Assembly: GCF_900474295.1 (NCBI RefSeq)
Contig: NZ_UCOB01000020.1
Location: 1 to 64,000, forward strand
Source: Synechococcus sp. UW140
GTDB lineage: Bacteria; Cyanobacteriota; Cyanobacteriia; PCC-6307; Cyanobiaceae
DNA: 64,000 bases
Direction of reading: 5' to 3'
Position numbers and translations under genes: made by a program
The notes under the pieces: model-generated
Told to the model about the DNA's origin: nothing
Seen by the model: the letters and a program-made list of their open reading frames with translations, nothing else
Database searches by the model: none
Shown here: positions 1 through 10,379 of the stretch, one piece after another
Position numbering within the stretch: the stretch's first letter is position 1
Layout: every line of letters begins with the position of its first letter

Positions 1-2544
1 GCGAGCCCCAGTTCTGGTGATGGGGTTGTAGTTAAAGGAGGAGAGAGCGCCTTGATCGTCGATGTTGTAGTAGAGGAATTTCTTGGTTGAACTGCGTTTG
101 CCATTGCTGCCGGCAAGGTTGAGGTTTGGCGCAACGGTGGCAAGGTTGAGGTTGATGTTGAATTCTGTTTGTTGCTTGGATTCATCAAGTGTCTGATCAA
201 GTGTGACTAGTTTGCTGGCAGCAGAAATGTCTTGTTTGGTTAATGCTGTGAGTTGCGAACTGGAGAGATTGTTGGCACTGAGTGTAAGAGAGGCAAGGGC
301 CTTGATTTTGTTGAGCTTGACCTGGATATAGAGAATGAGATCTTCTGGTGCTGGAATGCTGGAGGTGTTGGTACCTGTTGCGCTGTTCAAGTTGGAGGCA
401 TCATTGCCGGCTACGTCTTGGATAGCGTTGGCGTCGTCACCATCGGTTGGGTCGCTGTAAGCAACAGTGACTGATTCTTCTTTGTAGATGGTGTTGGCGA
501 GTGTGAGTTCAACAGTGGAACCGTAGATTGCTACAGAGGTGACAGCATTCGCGGTGCCATCGGTTGTGACGGCAAAGTCGGATGTGGCAGCAGTTGTGGA
601 AGAGAGTTCCTCGTTGTAGGTGAGGATGATTTTGGTTCCGTCTGTTGATGTAGAAGCCGAGGTGAATGTTGGTGCTGTGTTGTCGTAAATGTCGTTTGTG
701 AATGGATTAGCAAAGCCAACAACGCCGGAGGAGAGAGAGGCTGAAACGGAGGATGAATCACCGCCAGCGCTTGCAGCCCCCCAGGTAATAACGGAGCCGT
801 CGTCTTTGAGAGCCGCGAAGGCGGGGCTACTGCCGAAGATTTTGCTGACGCCGGAGGTGAGTGAGGAGGCGACGGAGGATGAATCACCGCCGTAGTCTGA
901 GTTGCCCCAAGTAATGACGGAGCCGTCGTCTTTGAGAGCAGCAAAAGCCCCGTCAATGCCCAAGATTTGGCTAACGCCAGAGGAGAGTGAGGAGGAAACG
1001 GAGGAGGAATCACCGCCGTAGTCTGAGGCACCCCATGTGATGACAGAGCCGTCTTCCTTGAGAGCAGCGAAGGCGCTAATAGTTGTAAAGATTTGGCTAA
1101 CGCCAGAGGTGAGCGAGGAGGCGACGGAGGAGGAATCACCGCCACTATCTGACCATCCCCATGTGATGACAGAGCCGTCTTCCTTGAGAGCAGCGAAGGC
1201 TGTGTGGTGGGAGAAGATTTGGCTAACGCCAGAGGAAAGGTCGACGCCGGATAAATCAGCTCCGTAATCGGAGTCACCCCAGGTAATAACGGAGCCGTCG
1301 TCTTTGAGAGCCGCAAAGGCCATTCCGGCCGAGACGATCTGACTAACACCAGAGGAGATTGAGGAGGAAACGGAGGAGGAATCACCGCCATGGCTGGAGT
1401 TTCCCCATGTAATGACGGAGCCGTCGTCTTTCAGTGCTGCAAAGGCTCTGGAATTGGAGAAGATTTGGCTAACGCCAGATGAGAGGTCGACGCCGGATGA
1501 ATCACCGCCGTAGTCTGAGGCACCCCATGTGATGACAGAGCCGTCTTCCTTGAGAGCCGCGAAGGCACTATTAGACGCAAAGATTTGGCTAACGCCAGAG
1601 GAGAGTGAGGAGGCGACGGAGGAGGAATCACCGCCGCTGCTCGAGGTGCCCCAGGTGACGACAGAACCGTCTTCCTTGAGAGCCGCATAGTCTGTGTAGG
1701 TGGAGGAGATTTGGCTAACGCCAGAGGAGAGTGAGGAGGAGACGGAGGAGGAATCACCGCCCCAGGGAGCGCCTCCCCAAGTAACAACGGAGCCGTCTTC
1801 CTTGAGAGCCGCAAAGCTTAAGTAATTGGAGAAGATTTGGCTAACGCCAGAGGAGAGTGAGGAGGCGACGGAGGATGAATCACCGCCGTAGTCTGAGTTG
1901 CCCCAAGTAATGACGGAGCCGTCTTCCTTGAGAGCCGCAAAGGCCCATGGATTCTTTGTTTCTTTATTTGTCCTTGTACTGCTCGCACTTGGGGCGATTG
2001 GTGTGTAAGTTCTGAACCCACCAAGTTGGTGATTCCAGGCCGCTTTTTGGTTGGTAGGGATCGGTAAATCTGGAGCTGATTTTGTTGCTTTTCTTTGGTT
2101 TGAGCCTGTGAGCTTCCACGACCTGCTGCCGTCTTTCAGTTGGCCAAGGGTTTGATCACTGGCCCAAATTTTTGCACCGCTGAGTTCTTCTAAAACACTG
2201 ATGAAGTCTTGGTCTGCACCGGTTGAGCAACTCCAAAGGGCGATTGTGTTGAGTTGCCAGGATCCGAGCTGCTGCTGGGCTTGGAGCAGGGCCTTGGTGT
2301 TGATCGTTGTCTTGCCAACAAAAAGAGTTCCTGGCGCACCGTGGCTGACCCAATGCAGGGTGTGAATTGGTGTTCCGTTGGCTCTGCGTTCCGCTAGGGC
2401 GTCCCTGAGCGCGATTAGGGGGTCTTTGTGGCTATCAAGCCACAGGACCGGCACTTGGCTCGTGGCCAGCAGTTCGCGGATCTTGGGGCAAGTTCCATCG
2501 GCGACAACCAGCTCACTGAGAGCAATGCCGGTGGAGTTGACCAT
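1..2544 (-). CDS. DUF4347 protein with ten RCC1-like repeats and a SWM-type repeat (partial, runs off the left edge)
   Basis: The minus frame stays open from an ATG at 2544 to the window edge (848 codons visible, no stop). Residues about 8-150 resemble DUF4347: a VLWLDSHKDPL segment, then TLHWVSHGAPGTLFVGKT, then WSCSTGADQDFISVL. Residues 201-620 are ten 42-residue repeats with core FAALKxDGSVxTWG followed by GGDSS and LSSGVSQI. Next comes one SWM/flagellar-associated-type repeat around APTFTSASTSTDGTKIILTY. No signal peptide is visible, as is usual for type I secreted giant proteins. DUF4347 commonly heads very long secreted or surface proteins in marine Synechococcus; export and a surface role are inference. 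An upstream stop at about 2645 limits the start; non-ATG starts between it and 2544 cannot be excluded. Confidence 0.85.
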   Translation of the reverse strand, partial: MVNSTGIALSELVVADGTCPKIRELLATSQVPVLWLDSHKDPLIALRDALAERRANGTPIHTLHWVSHGAPGTLFVGKTTINTKALLQAQQQLGSWQLNTIALWSCSTGADQDFISVLEELSGAKIWASDQTLGQLKDGSRSWKLTGSNQRKATKSAPDLPIPTNQKAAWNHQLGGFRTYTPIAPSASSTRTNKETKNPWAFAALKEDGSVITWGNSDYGGDSSSVASSLSSGVSQIFSNYLSFAALKEDGSVVTWGGAPWGGDSSSVSSSLSSGVSQISSTYTDYAALKEDGSVVTWGTSSSGGDSSSVASSLSSGVSQIFASNSAFAALKEDGSVITWGASDYGGDSSGVDLSSGVSQIFSNSRAFAALKDDGSVITWGNSSHGGDSSSVSSSISSGVSQIVSAGMAFAALKDDGSVITWGDSDYGADLSGVDLSSGVSQIFSHHTAFAALKEDGSVITWGWSDSGGDSSSVASSLTSGVSQIFTTISAFAALKEDGSVITWGASDYGGDSSSVSSSLSSGVSQILGIDGAFAALKDDGSVITWGNSDYGGDSSSVASSLTSGVSKIFGSSPAFAALKDDGSVITWGAASAGGDSSSVSASLSSGVVGFANPFTNDIYDNTAPTFTSASTSTDGTKIILTYNEELSSTTAATSDFAVTTDGTANAVTSVAIYGSTVELTLANTIYKEESVTVAYSDPTDGDDANAIQDVAGNDASNLNSATGTNTSSIPAPEDLILYIQVKLNKIKALASLTLSANNLSSSQLTALTKQDISAASKLVTLDQTLDESKQQTEFNINLNLATVAPNLNLAGSNGKRSSTKKFLYYNIDDQGALSSFNYNPITRTGAR
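684..1950 (-). repeat. Ten tandem 126-bp coding repeats (42 aa each)
   Basis: The conserved DGSV-TWG block recurs about every 126 bp, near 791, 917, 1044, 1170, 1291, 1417, 1537, 1663, 1789 and 1916 (plus-strand positions). All copies keep the same reading frame. Copies differ by scattered substitutions, mainly in the 6-8 residue segment after SQI, so the array is old enough to have diverged but could still recombine. The period resembles RCC1-like beta-propeller blades, although copies are shorter than classical 50-60 residue RCC1 units. Confidence 0.9.
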
Positions 2545-2762
2545 GCCTTTTTGCTGAATTTCTTGCTCACAGGTTCGATGGGATTGACTGGCTTGGCACG
2601 GATGGACAAGCCAACGCTGCAAGTGTCTGAAAGCAGACGAGTTGCCCTAGTTGAGAGAGTGCAGCGCTGATGGGCTTGGGTGCGGGAGATACGAGTAGGC
2701 GTGTCGATCAAGCGTTGGTGAGTAGCGGCTCGGCAGACTGTCGGAACTGAGTTCTGTGGTTG

Positions 2763-3944
2763 GTGAGGAGAAGCGGCGCTCAACCTGCTGATCAGCGCTG
2801 GCCCTGGTGGCCGCTGCTGCCGTTGTATCCGTACGGTCGCCGTGCCACTCACTTTGAAGAGCTGATCCCCGGGCAGGTCTGGAGCCTGGAGCAGCTTCAG
2901 GGTGTGTATTACGTGGCGGTGCCGATCCGGCTCACTGTGGTGAAGGTTCCCGGCGGTTTGATGCTGGTGAATCCCCTGCCACCTACGGGTGAGTTGCGAA
3001 CGGCCATTGCTGAACTCGAGCAGCTGCATGGGCGGGTGCAAACGATCGTGTTGCCAACGGCTTCTGGCCTGGAGCACAAGCTGCCGCTCGCTCCATTGGC
3101 ACGCGCTTTTCCTGATGCCGAAGTGTGGCTGAGCCCAGGTCAGTGGAGCTTCCCCGTGCAGCTTCCCCTTGGTTGGCTAGGCATTCCCTCCGGGCGCACA
3201 AGGGTCCTGCTCGACGATGGCGTGCCTCACGCTGACGTTTGTGCATGGATTTCACTTGGCCCCCTCGATCTCGGCGTAGGTCGTTTCCAAGAAATCAGCT
3301 GCTTCCATCGGCCGTCTGGGGCCTTGCTTGTCACCGATGCCCTTGTCGGGATTGCCGCTGAACCGCCGCTTGTGTTCAACAGCGACCCTGCGCCGTTGTT
3401 GTTCCATGCCCGTGAGCGGGGCGATCAAGCTCTGGACGACACGCCTGCCAATCGCCGTCGAGGCTGGGCTCGGCTTGTGCTGTTTGCCTCCTATCTGCGG
3501 CCTGAACCGCTGGAGGTTCCCGGCACGTTAGAGGTGCTTCGCCATGCGCTTCGGCCTGGATGTCGTTCGCCGCGTAGTCATTTCGGCATTTATCCCTTTG
3601 CTTGGAAACAGGGATGGGAGGAGGCTGCTGCTGCGCTGATGGGTGACCAGCTCCCCCGGCTGCAGGTGGCCCCGGTGCTGGAGAGGCTGGTCTTGCCTCG
3701 GGCTCGTCAGACCCTTATGGAGTGGCTAACCCGAGTGGAGCAGCAGGTTGGTTTGCGTTGGTTGGTTCCTGCTCACTATTCCGCCCCTCTGCATTTCAGT
3801 CCGGACGTTGTGGCGGAGCTGAAACAGCAACTGGAACAACGCCAGTGGGCTCCCAGTGCTGGCAACTGGCAGTTCCTCGGCAGCATCGACAAACGCCTAC
3901 TTGAGCTTGGCGTAGTGCCTGAAAACCCCTGTTCAAGCCCTTAG
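2763..3944 (+). CDS. DUF4336 domain-containing protein
   Basis: The 393-residue protein fits the cyanobacterial and plastid DUF4336 family (metallo-beta-lactamase-like fold, function unknown). Visible hallmarks are the N-terminal WPLLPLYPYGRR, the PIRLTVVKVPGGLMLVNPLPPT strand region and PTASGLEHKLPLAPLARAFPD. The C-terminal part carries LRWLVPAHYSAP. A GTG at 2763 is chosen as start; a TTG one codon earlier is possible. It lies divergent from the DUF4347 gene and converges on the DUF760 gene, with only 7 bp between the two stops. No catalytic role can be assigned. Confidence 0.85.
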   Translation: MRRSGAQPADQRWPWWPLLPLYPYGRRATHFEELIPGQVWSLEQLQGVYYVAVPIRLTVVKVPGGLMLVNPLPPTGELRTAIAELEQLHGRVQTIVLPTASGLEHKLPLAPLARAFPDAEVWLSPGQWSFPVQLPLGWLGIPSGRTRVLLDDGVPHADVCAWISLGPLDLGVGRFQEISCFHRPSGALLVTDALVGIAAEPPLVFNSDPAPLLFHARERGDQALDDTPANRRRGWARLVLFASYLRPEPLEVPGTLEVLRHALRPGCRSPRSHFGIYPFAWKQGWEEAAAALMGDQLPRLQVAPVLERLVLPRARQTLMEWLTRVEQQVGLRWLVPAHYSAPLHFSPDVVAELKQQLEQRQWAPSAGNWQFLGSIDKRLLELGVVPENPCSSP

Positions 3945-3951
3945 CCCTGAC

Positions 3952-4305
3952 TCAGGCGTTGAAGTCGTCATCGGGGTTGACTGCCATCTGATCATCAGCA
4001 AACAGGGTTTCCTCGAGTTCCTTGCGCTGCTCCATCTGGCGCAAGAAATAGCCCGTCATCATCGCTGATGCCAACAGATTGGCGAGGTTGTCGCGGTTGG
4101 CCGTGACCTTCACATCGAAATGCTCACCAGGGAGCATGCCCAGCAAACCCTGCACGTTGTGGCGAATGATGTCCTGAATATCGTTACTTGCTGATTTCGC
4201 GACCCGTTGAAGAACGTCTGGTGATTGATCCTGCAGGTACTGAATCAGTCCGTTGACGGGTTGGCCGTCTTGGCTGTCGGTGGTTAGGAACTCTGGATTA
4301 AACAT
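3952..4305 (-). CDS. DUF760 domain-containing protein
   Basis: A 117-residue acidic protein beginning MFNPEFLTTD, with the core QYLQDQSPDVLQRVAKSAS, IIRHNVQGLLGMLPGEHFDV and LASAMMTGYFLRQMEQR typical of the DUF760 family of cyanobacteria and chloroplasts. It has no membrane segment. The function is unknown. It lies 15 bp downstream of lepB on the same strand and may be co-transcribed. Confidence 0.85.
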   Translation of the reverse strand: MFNPEFLTTDSQDGQPVNGLIQYLQDQSPDVLQRVAKSASNDIQDIIRHNVQGLLGMLPGEHFDVKVTANRDNLANLLASAMMTGYFLRQMEQRKELEETLFADDQMAVNPDDDFNA

Positions 4306-4320
4306 TCCGCCCGCTCGCCG

Positions 4321-4932
4321 TCAAGACACTGACCCTAACGCAGCTTCCGGCGCAGGCCCCGCCTGCGCTTGGGGGGGGAACCGTATCGGACCGAACCGAT
4401 TCAGGGGCCAATAACGCCATACCGCAGTGCCGATCACCCGATCCTGCGGCAGCGGTCCCCAGAGGTGGGAATCGAGGCTTGCATTGCGGTTGTCACCGAG
4501 AACCCAAAGGTCACCGTCTGGCACTGTCTGGGCGGGCATTGCATAGCCGATCGGTTCACTCAGCCAGGCCTCATGTACGCCAATCCCATTGCGGAACAGC
4601 ACGCCATCGCGCACCTCCACCTGATCGCCAGGGCCAGCCACGACCCGTTTGATCAGGGCTGAGTTGGGGTCGTACCCCGCTTCAATCAACGGGTCGGGTA
4701 CGGCAAACACCACGACACGGCCAATGGACAGCGCCTGATGCCTCTGGTGCGCCAGTTTGGGCCGGATCTTCTCCACCAGGATTCGATCCTGCAGTTCCAG
4801 CGTGGGCAGCATCGAACCGGAGGGGATCCATCGGGGCTCGATCACCAGCCAACGCAACATCAGTGCCAGAAGCACCCACAGCAGCACATCCCGCCAACCC
4901 TGCCTCTGGCTGGTCTTGCCTTCGCTTGCCAT
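4321..4932 (-). CDS. lepB: Signal peptidase I
   Basis: The 203-residue protein cleaves signal peptides from exported precursors at the outer face of the cytoplasmic or thylakoid membrane. One N-terminal membrane segment (about residues 15-31) precedes the catalytic serine in PSGSMLP (Ser40) and the catalytic lysine in ALIKRVVAGPGD (Lys95). The later signature LGDNRNASLDSHLWGP is also present. The ATG at 4932 gives a normal family length; the frame stays open upstream to 5061 but that stretch overlaps menD and lacks family similarity. It is divergent from menD. Confidence 0.93.
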   Translation of the reverse strand: MASEGKTSQRQGWRDVLLWVLLALMLRWLVIEPRWIPSGSMLPTLELQDRILVEKIRPKLAHQRHQALSIGRVVVFAVPDPLIEAGYDPNSALIKRVVAGPGDQVEVRDGVLFRNGIGVHEAWLSEPIGYAMPAQTVPDGDLWVLGDNRNASLDSHLWGPLPQDRVIGTAVWRYWPLNRFGPIRFPPQAQAGPAPEAALGSVS

Positions 4933-5004
4933 GGCCTCATGCTTGTACAACGAGGATCGCATCAGTGCTGTTCTCTTGCCCTGCTCCCAGGCGCTGCTTC
5001 TGCT

Positions 5005-6843
5005 GTGACCCGTCCTCTTGCCAATCTGCAGGCCGCCGTCGTGTTGCTGCAAGGCCTGCATCGCCAGGGGCTGGAACGGGTTGTGCTCTGTCCTGGCAGT
5101 CGTTCCGGTCCATTGGCCCTGGCGGCCGGTGGCCTCGTCCGGGCGGGTCTCCTCAAGCTCACGACAGCCCTGGACGAGCGGTCTGCTGCTTTTCTGGCTG
5201 TTGGCTCAGCCACCGCCAGCGGGCGGGCTACAGCGGTGATCACCACCTCAGGAACGGCGGTGGCCAACCTCTTGCCAGCCGCTGTGGAAGCCGATCGTTC
5301 CTCTCAGCCACTGCTGCTTTTAACCGCCGATCGCCCCATCCGCCTGAAGCACTGCGGTGCCAACCAGACGGTGAATCAGGAGCAGTTCCTCCAGCCCGTC
5401 TGCCGTTGGTGTGCGAGTGGCCCAGACGTCGGCCTGGATGCGGCATCCCCTCCGCAGTTGCTGCAGCTTGCCAAGCAGGCCTGGCACCAAGCGCACCACT
5501 GGCCTGGGCCCGTGCATCTCAATCTTCCATTTGAAGAGCCACTGCATCCCTCCGCCGAGCAGCAGGCTGCGTTTTGGAGCGACTGGTCCCCCGTGCAGGA
5601 GTCGATTGATTGCCTGGAGTCCCCACCGGCCGGCTCGGCATCCATGGCCGTCGCATCGCTGCCAGTGCCCCTCGCTCCTGAGCTTGAGCTGGACCCGGAT
5701 CGTCCCGGTGTTGTTGTGGCCGGCCCTTGGCGCGGACTCGCGGATCAGCGGCCTGCGTTTGAAGCTGCGCTGCACCGCTGGCAGCAACGCAGCGGTTGGC
5801 CCGTGCTTGTCGATCCGCTGGCGGCGGTGCCCGCCACGTTGGCTGGACAGGTGCGCAGCTGGGATCTGTTGCTTCCTGATCAACTGCCACTCCCCGCTGG
5901 GGTTGCAGTCAATGAGCTGCAGCTGTTGCGGCTTGGCCCAATGCCAGCCAGCCGGCGCTTGGAGGCCTGGTTGCAACGCTGCACCGGCCCCCACCTGTTG
6001 ATTACTGAGGGCGAGGAGCGATCCCTTGATCCTCTCCAGTGCGCTTGCCAGTGGAGTGGTGGCTTGGCGCGTTGGCCGCAGATCCAGTTGAAGGCCAACG
6101 AAGCCTGTTTGCCGTTCCCGCCTGTGGAGCCAGAGCCCGAGGCTGACAACGCCTGGTCTGCCCTTTGGCAGCAACGTGACCGCCGCATCGCGGCTTGGCT
6201 TGAGCAACGCCTTCCCGTCCGCGGCGGCATCAGCGAACCAGCCCTGATGTTTGCGTTGTCTCGCCTGCTGCCGCCTGGGCTGCCGTTGATGCTCGCCGCT
6301 AGCAGTCCCGTGCGGGATTGGCAGGCCTTCGCCGTTGCAGATCGAGATCTTCGTCCCTGCTTCAGTTTCCGGGGTGCATCCGGCATTGATGGCACCCTTT
6401 CGCTCGGTTTGGGCTTGGCGGCGGTGCTCGGTCGCAGCCTCTTGATCACGGGTGATCTCGCCTTGCTGCATGACAGCAATGGTTGGTTGCAGGCTGGTCA
6501 GGCTTCCGGTTCTGGTCCGCTGCTGATCCTGCTGATCGACAATGCTGGCGGTGGCATCTTTCAGCAGTTGCCCGTGCCAGCTGCACCGGCTGAAGCCTTT
6601 GAGCAGCTGTTTGCCATGCCGCAGCAGACCGATCCCCTTGCTCTCGCCGCCGCCCACGGCATTGCCACCAGGCAGATTGCCTGCCTGGATGACCTCGCCT
6701 CGGCCTTGGAATGGGGGTTGTCCCAATCGGGCCCTGCGCTGCTGAGGGTCTGCACCGATCGGCAGGGTGACGCTGCTTTGCGGACCGAGCTCCGCCGGGA
6801 GGTGCTGGAGATCACAATGGCTCCAGCATTGGAGTCCTCTTGA
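5005..6843 (+). CDS. menD: 2-succinyl-5-enolpyruvyl-6-hydroxy-3-cyclohexene-1-carboxylate synthase (MenD)
   Basis: This thiamine-diphosphate enzyme condenses 2-oxoglutarate with isochorismate, the committed step towards phylloquinone of photosystem I. The N-terminus ANLQAA and [13 protein letters not shown] block, the [14 protein letters not shown] motif and NQTVNQEQF are typical. The cofactor region reads [12 protein letters not shown] and then [12 protein letters not shown], with Asp where many relatives have the first Asn. The frame is open from 4738, but family similarity begins at the GTG at 5005, giving 612 residues. The stop overlaps the menB start by one base (TGATG), indicating translational coupling. 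Confidence 0.93.
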   Translation: MTRPLANLQAAVVLLQGLHRQGLERVVLCPGSRSGPLALAAGGLVRAGLLKLTTALDERSAAFLAVGSATASGRATAVITTSGTAVANLLPAAVEADRSSQPLLLLTADRPIRLKHCGANQTVNQEQFLQPVCRWCASGPDVGLDAASPPQLLQLAKQAWHQAHHWPGPVHLNLPFEEPLHPSAEQQAAFWSDWSPVQESIDCLESPPAGSASMAVASLPVPLAPELELDPDRPGVVVAGPWRGLADQRPAFEAALHRWQQRSGWPVLVDPLAAVPATLAGQVRSWDLLLPDQLPLPAGVAVNELQLLRLGPMPASRRLEAWLQRCTGPHLLITEGEERSLDPLQCACQWSGGLARWPQIQLKANEACLPFPPVEPEPEADNAWSALWQQRDRRIAAWLEQRLPVRGGISEPALMFALSRLLPPGLPLMLAASSPVRDWQAFAVADRDLRPCFSFRGASGIDGTLSLGLGLAAVLGRSLLITGDLALLHDSNGWLQAGQASGSGPLLILLIDNAGGGIFQQLPVPAAPAEAFEQLFAMPQQTDPLALAAAHGIATRQIACLDDLASALEWGLSQSGPALLRVCTDRQGDAALRTELRREVLEITMAPALESS

Positions 6844-7718
6844 TGAGCGCCCCTCAGCCCCGCCAGGTTTTGCCCGGTGACTCAGGCACGTTGTGGCAGC
6901 CCTGGGGTGACTACCAAGACATTCTTGTGGATCGCAGCGGCGATGGCATTGCCCGCGTGGCAATTAATCGACCCTTCCGCCGCAATGCCTTCCGACCCCG
7001 CACCGTGGTGGAACTGTGCGATGCCTTCACCCGCATTCGCGATGACAGCAGCATCGGTGTTGTGCTGTTCACCGGTGTTGGCCCGGCCGAGGATGGGGGC
7101 TATGCCTTCTGCGCTGGCGGCGATCAGAGCGTGCGCGGGGATGGGGGTTATGTCGATGAGGCGGGCATGCCGCGCCTCAATGTGCTTGATCTGCAGCGTC
7201 TGATCCGCAGCTTGCCCAAGGTGGTGATCGCGTTGGTGGCTGGCTACGCCATCGGCGGCGGCCAGGTGTTGCATCTGCTTTGTGATCTCAGCCTCGCTGC
7301 AGACAATGCCGTGTTCGGTCAGACCGGCCCACGGGTCGGCAGTTTTGATGGCGGTTTTGGTGCTGGTTACCTCGCCCGCGTGGTGGGCCAGCGCAAAGCT
7401 CGAGAAATCTGGTTTCTTTGCCGTCGTTACGGTGCCCAGGAAGCGCTGTCGATGGGCCTGGTGAACGCAGTGGTGCCCTTGTCGGCGCTGGAGCGAGAAG
7501 GTGTGCGCTGGGCGCGGCAGGTGCTGCAGCACAGTCCTACGGCGATTCGTTGCCTCAAGGCGGCGTTCAATGCCGAAACCGATGGCATGGCGGGTCTGCA
7601 GGAATTGGCCGGACAAGCCACCCACCTCTTCTATCGAACCGAGGAGGGGCAGGAGGGCCGCAATGCATTTTTGGAGAAGCGTGATCCTGACTTTTCTGAC
7701 TCTCCTTGGCTGCCGTAG
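6843..7718 (+). CDS. menB: 1,4-dihydroxy-2-naphthoyl-CoA synthase (MenB)
   Basis: This crotonase-fold enzyme closes the second ring of the naphthoquinone from o-succinylbenzoyl-CoA in phylloquinone synthesis. It has [11 protein letters not shown], the oxyanion-hole segment [35 protein letters not shown] and the MenB-specific [19 protein letters not shown]. It ends with the family hallmark [14 protein letters not shown]. The start ATG overlaps the menD stop, so menD-menB form an operon. Length (291 residues) is normal. Confidence 0.95.
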   Translation: MSAPQPRQVLPGDSGTLWQPWGDYQDILVDRSGDGIARVAINRPFRRNAFRPRTVVELCDAFTRIRDDSSIGVVLFTGVGPAEDGGYAFCAGGDQSVRGDGGYVDEAGMPRLNVLDLQRLIRSLPKVVIALVAGYAIGGGQVLHLLCDLSLAADNAVFGQTGPRVGSFDGGFGAGYLARVVGQRKAREIWFLCRRYGAQEALSMGLVNAVVPLSALEREGVRWARQVLQHSPTAIRCLKAAFNAETDGMAGLQELAGQATHLFYRTEEGQEGRNAFLEKRDPDFSDSPWLP

Positions 7719-7760
7719 CTAGTACTGGGGCAGCTTGTTCCCTCCTTCGGATTCGTTGTG

Positions 7761-8369
7761 ATGCTCCTACGCCTCACTGCCGCCGTCGCTGCTGTTGCAC
7801 TCCTGGCTGGTCCGGCCGGCGCCACCAATACGTCACGCCCCAAGCGGCCTGCGGATCCGATTCCGCCGATGGCAGAACCCATTTCCCTGGAGGCCTCCTT
7901 GGCGCGGGTGCCAACCGACCTGCGTCAGCGCCTTGGCCTGCAGCTGGTGCTCGATCGCACCCATCGTCAGCTGCTGGTGCTTCGCGATGGTGAAATCCGT
8001 AGCCGCTATCCAGCGGCTGTGGGCACCGAAGGATGGGAGACGCCAGCTGGTCAGCATCGGGTTTTGGAGAAGGTGCGTCAACCGGTCTGGACCCATCCTG
8101 TGAATGGCAAGAAAATCGCTCCAGGGGAGAAGAATCCCTTGGGCTCCCGCTGGATTGGCTTCTATCGCGACTGCAAGGGCAGAAATGGCTGGGACGGTGA
8201 GCAATACCTTGATATCGATGGCTGCACCGTGGCCGGCTTCCATGGCACGCCTCACCGCTGGACGGTCGGTCGAGCCGTCTCCCACGGTTGCGTTCGTCTG
8301 TATGAAGAGAACGTCCAGGAAGTGTTTGAGCTTGTGCGGGTCGGTACGCCGGTGACGGTGCTGCCCTGA
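7761..8369 (+). CDS. L,D-transpeptidase (YkuD family)
   Basis: A 202-residue exported protein: residues 1-22 form a signal peptide ending around GPAGA. The YkuD domain starts near LQLVLDRTHRQLLVLRDGE and contains HGTPHRWTVGRAVSHGCVRL, with catalytic Cys177 and its His. Such enzymes make 3-3 peptidoglycan cross-links or attach proteins to the wall; which one applies here cannot be told. A GTG sits directly before the chosen ATG. It follows menB by 42 bp and precedes glgA. Confidence 0.9.
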   Translation: MLLRLTAAVAAVALLAGPAGATNTSRPKRPADPIPPMAEPISLEASLARVPTDLRQRLGLQLVLDRTHRQLLVLRDGEIRSRYPAAVGTEGWETPAGQHRVLEKVRQPVWTHPVNGKKIAPGEKNPLGSRWIGFYRDCKGRNGWDGEQYLDIDGCTVAGFHGTPHRWTVGRAVSHGCVRLYEENVQEVFELVRVGTPVTVLP

Positions 8370-8453
8370 GCCGGACCCTGCCGGCCATTTCGGTTTCGGG
8401 TTTTGTGGTGATGACAACCTAAAGTCGCGGCGCCTTCTTGAGCTCCCACGACC

Positions 8454-10001
8454 ATGCGCGTGCTTTTTGCTGCCGCCGAGTGCGCACCGATGGTCAAGGT
8501 GGGTGGCATGGGTGATGTGGTCGGTTCCCTGCCTCCGGCCTTGAGCGAGCTGGGCCATGACGTTCGCTTGATCATGCCCGGCTACAGCCGCCTCTGGAGC
8601 AAGCTCGAGATTCCGGCAGAACCCATCTGGCGAGCCCAGACGATGGGCACGGAGTTCGCTGTCTATGAAACCCGCCATCCCAGCAACGGCCTAACCATTT
8701 ATCTGGTTGGCCATCCCGTGTTTGATCCGGAGCGCATTTATGGCGGCGAGGATGAAGATTGGCGCTTCACCTTCTTTGCCAGTGCCACGGCTGAATTTGC
8801 CTGGAACATGTGGAAGCCCCAGGTGCTGCATTGCCATGACTGGCACACCGGGATGATTCCGGTGTGGATGCATCAGGACCCCGAAATCAGCACGGTGTTC
8901 ACCATCCACAACCTCAAATACCAGGGGCCTTGGCGCTGGAAGCTCGACCGCATCACCTGGTGCCCTTGGTACATGCAAGGGGATCACACCATGGCGGCGG
9001 CGCTGCTGTATGCCGATCGGGTCAACGCCGTTTCGCCTACCTATGCCCAGGAGATTCGAACCGCTGAATATGGCGAGCAGCTGGATGGCTTGCTCAACTA
9101 CATCTCCGGCAAGCTCTGGGGAATCCTCAATGGCCTGGATCTAGAGGCCTGGGACCCAGCAACCGATCAGGCCCTGGCCGGTAATTTCAGTGCTGACGAT
9201 CTCTCCGGGCGTGCCGCGAACAAGCGCGAGCTGCAGCAGCGCATGGGTCTGGATGTCAATCCAGACACCTTCCTGCTTGGCATGGTCAGTCGGCTCGTGG
9301 ATCAGAAGGGCGTTGATCTGCTGCTCCAAGTGGCCGACCGTTTGCTCGCGTACACCGACACGCAGATCGTGGTGCTCGGCACCGGTGATCGAGGTCTGGA
9401 GTCGGGCCTGTGGCAATTGGCGTCGCGTTACCCGGGCCGGGTGGCCGTCTTCCTGACCTACGACGATGCCTTGTCGCGGTTGATCTATGCAGGCAGCGAC
9501 GCTTTCCTGATGCCCAGCCGTTTCGAGCCCTGCGGGATTAGCCAGCTGATGGCCATGCGTTATGGCTGCGTTCCGGTAGTGCGCAAGGTTGGTGGCTTGG
9601 TTGATACCGTGCCGCCCCACGATCCAGGCCGAAACAGTGGCACGGGTTTCTGCTTCGATCGCTTTGATCCGGTTGATTTTTATACCGCCTTGGTGCGCGC
9701 CTGGGAGGCCTATCGCCATAAGGACAGCTGGAAGGATCTCCAGTTGCGTGGCATGAAGCAGGACTACAGCTGGTCCCGGTCTGCGCTCGAGTACGACCGG
9801 ATGTACCGCGAGGTGTGTGGCATCAAGGAGCCCGGCCCGGATGCCTCGGAAGTGGAGCGTTTCTCCCAGGGCCAAGATGCCGATCCCTCACGTTGGCGTG
9901 AGGGTGAGAATGCCCCCACAGCGCAGGATGCGGCCATGGACAGTGAGCCGGCTCCGCGCAATCCGATCTCCCGCTTACTGGGACGTCATCGCAATTCGTG
10001 A
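8454..10001 (+). CDS. glgA: Glycogen synthase (ADP-glucose type)
   Basis: A 515-residue GT5 enzyme extending glycogen chains with ADP-glucose. The N-terminal substrate loop [13 protein letters not shown], the [10 protein letters not shown] motif and the C-terminal [32 protein letters not shown] are diagnostic. The last 50 or so residues are a low-complexity tail beyond the usual GT5 end. The ATG at 8454 gives the canonical start [12 protein letters not shown]. The gene ends 2 bp before the small membrane ORF at 10004. Confidence 0.95.
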   Translation: MRVLFAAAECAPMVKVGGMGDVVGSLPPALSELGHDVRLIMPGYSRLWSKLEIPAEPIWRAQTMGTEFAVYETRHPSNGLTIYLVGHPVFDPERIYGGEDEDWRFTFFASATAEFAWNMWKPQVLHCHDWHTGMIPVWMHQDPEISTVFTIHNLKYQGPWRWKLDRITWCPWYMQGDHTMAAALLYADRVNAVSPTYAQEIRTAEYGEQLDGLLNYISGKLWGILNGLDLEAWDPATDQALAGNFSADDLSGRAANKRELQQRMGLDVNPDTFLLGMVSRLVDQKGVDLLLQVADRLLAYTDTQIVVLGTGDRGLESGLWQLASRYPGRVAVFLTYDDALSRLIYAGSDAFLMPSRFEPCGISQLMAMRYGCVPVVRKVGGLVDTVPPHDPGRNSGTGFCFDRFDPVDFYTALVRAWEAYRHKDSWKDLQLRGMKQDYSWSRSALEYDRMYREVCGIKEPGPDASEVERFSQGQDADPSRWREGENAPTAQDAAMDSEPAPRNPISRLLGRHRNS

Positions 10002-10003
10002 TC

Positions 10004-10198
10004 ATGATGGTGGCCAGCTACATAAGAAGCCTGAATAAAACCGTCCTGGTGAGCCTGGCCGCTCTAGTGATGATTGGTTTATTGGTTCCTGCCGCACGTC
10101 GTATGAGCGAACGTCAAGTCAATGCAATCTCAAATGGTGCGTTCGGTGCGGCTATCGGATTGCTTGTTGGGATGGGAATTCAACGCAGGATGCGTTGA
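10004..10198 (+). CDS. Small hypothetical membrane protein
   Basis: A 64-residue ORF with two hydrophobic stretches (about LVSLAALVMIGLLVP and GAFGAAIGLLVGMGI) separated by a basic loop and ending in IQRRMR. It begins just after the glgA stop, so co-transcription is plausible. I do not recognise the family. The hydrophobic-basic pattern and position support a real gene, but it is short. Confidence 0.55.
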   Translation: MMVASYIRSLNKTVLVSLAALVMIGLLVPAARRMSERQVNAISNGAFGAAIGLLVGMGIQRRMR

Positions 10199-10379
10199 CT
10201 GAATAGCGAGACTGGGGGCGGTTGGCTGGGTCCGACAGTATTGGTTAATCGCTTCAACTTTCCAGGCCTGTCAATCCATTCGCTGATTACTTTTGGATGG
10301 GGCTTTTCGAATCAGATTTTTTTATCAAAGGGCTTTTCGGCGTGATTGATGTAATAATCAGAGGCTTTTGATATTGATT

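Noticed and set aside
684-1950. Regular 126-bp repeats considered as a CRISPR or other non-coding array
   Set aside because: Unit length, constant reading frame and protein motif show they are coding repeats; there are no short identical repeats with unique spacers.
5320-6963. Long minus-strand open frame of 547 codons opposite menD
   Set aside because: It is antisense to a clear MenD; its composition (Arg, Gln, Gly-rich, no domain) is that of a GC-rich mirror frame.
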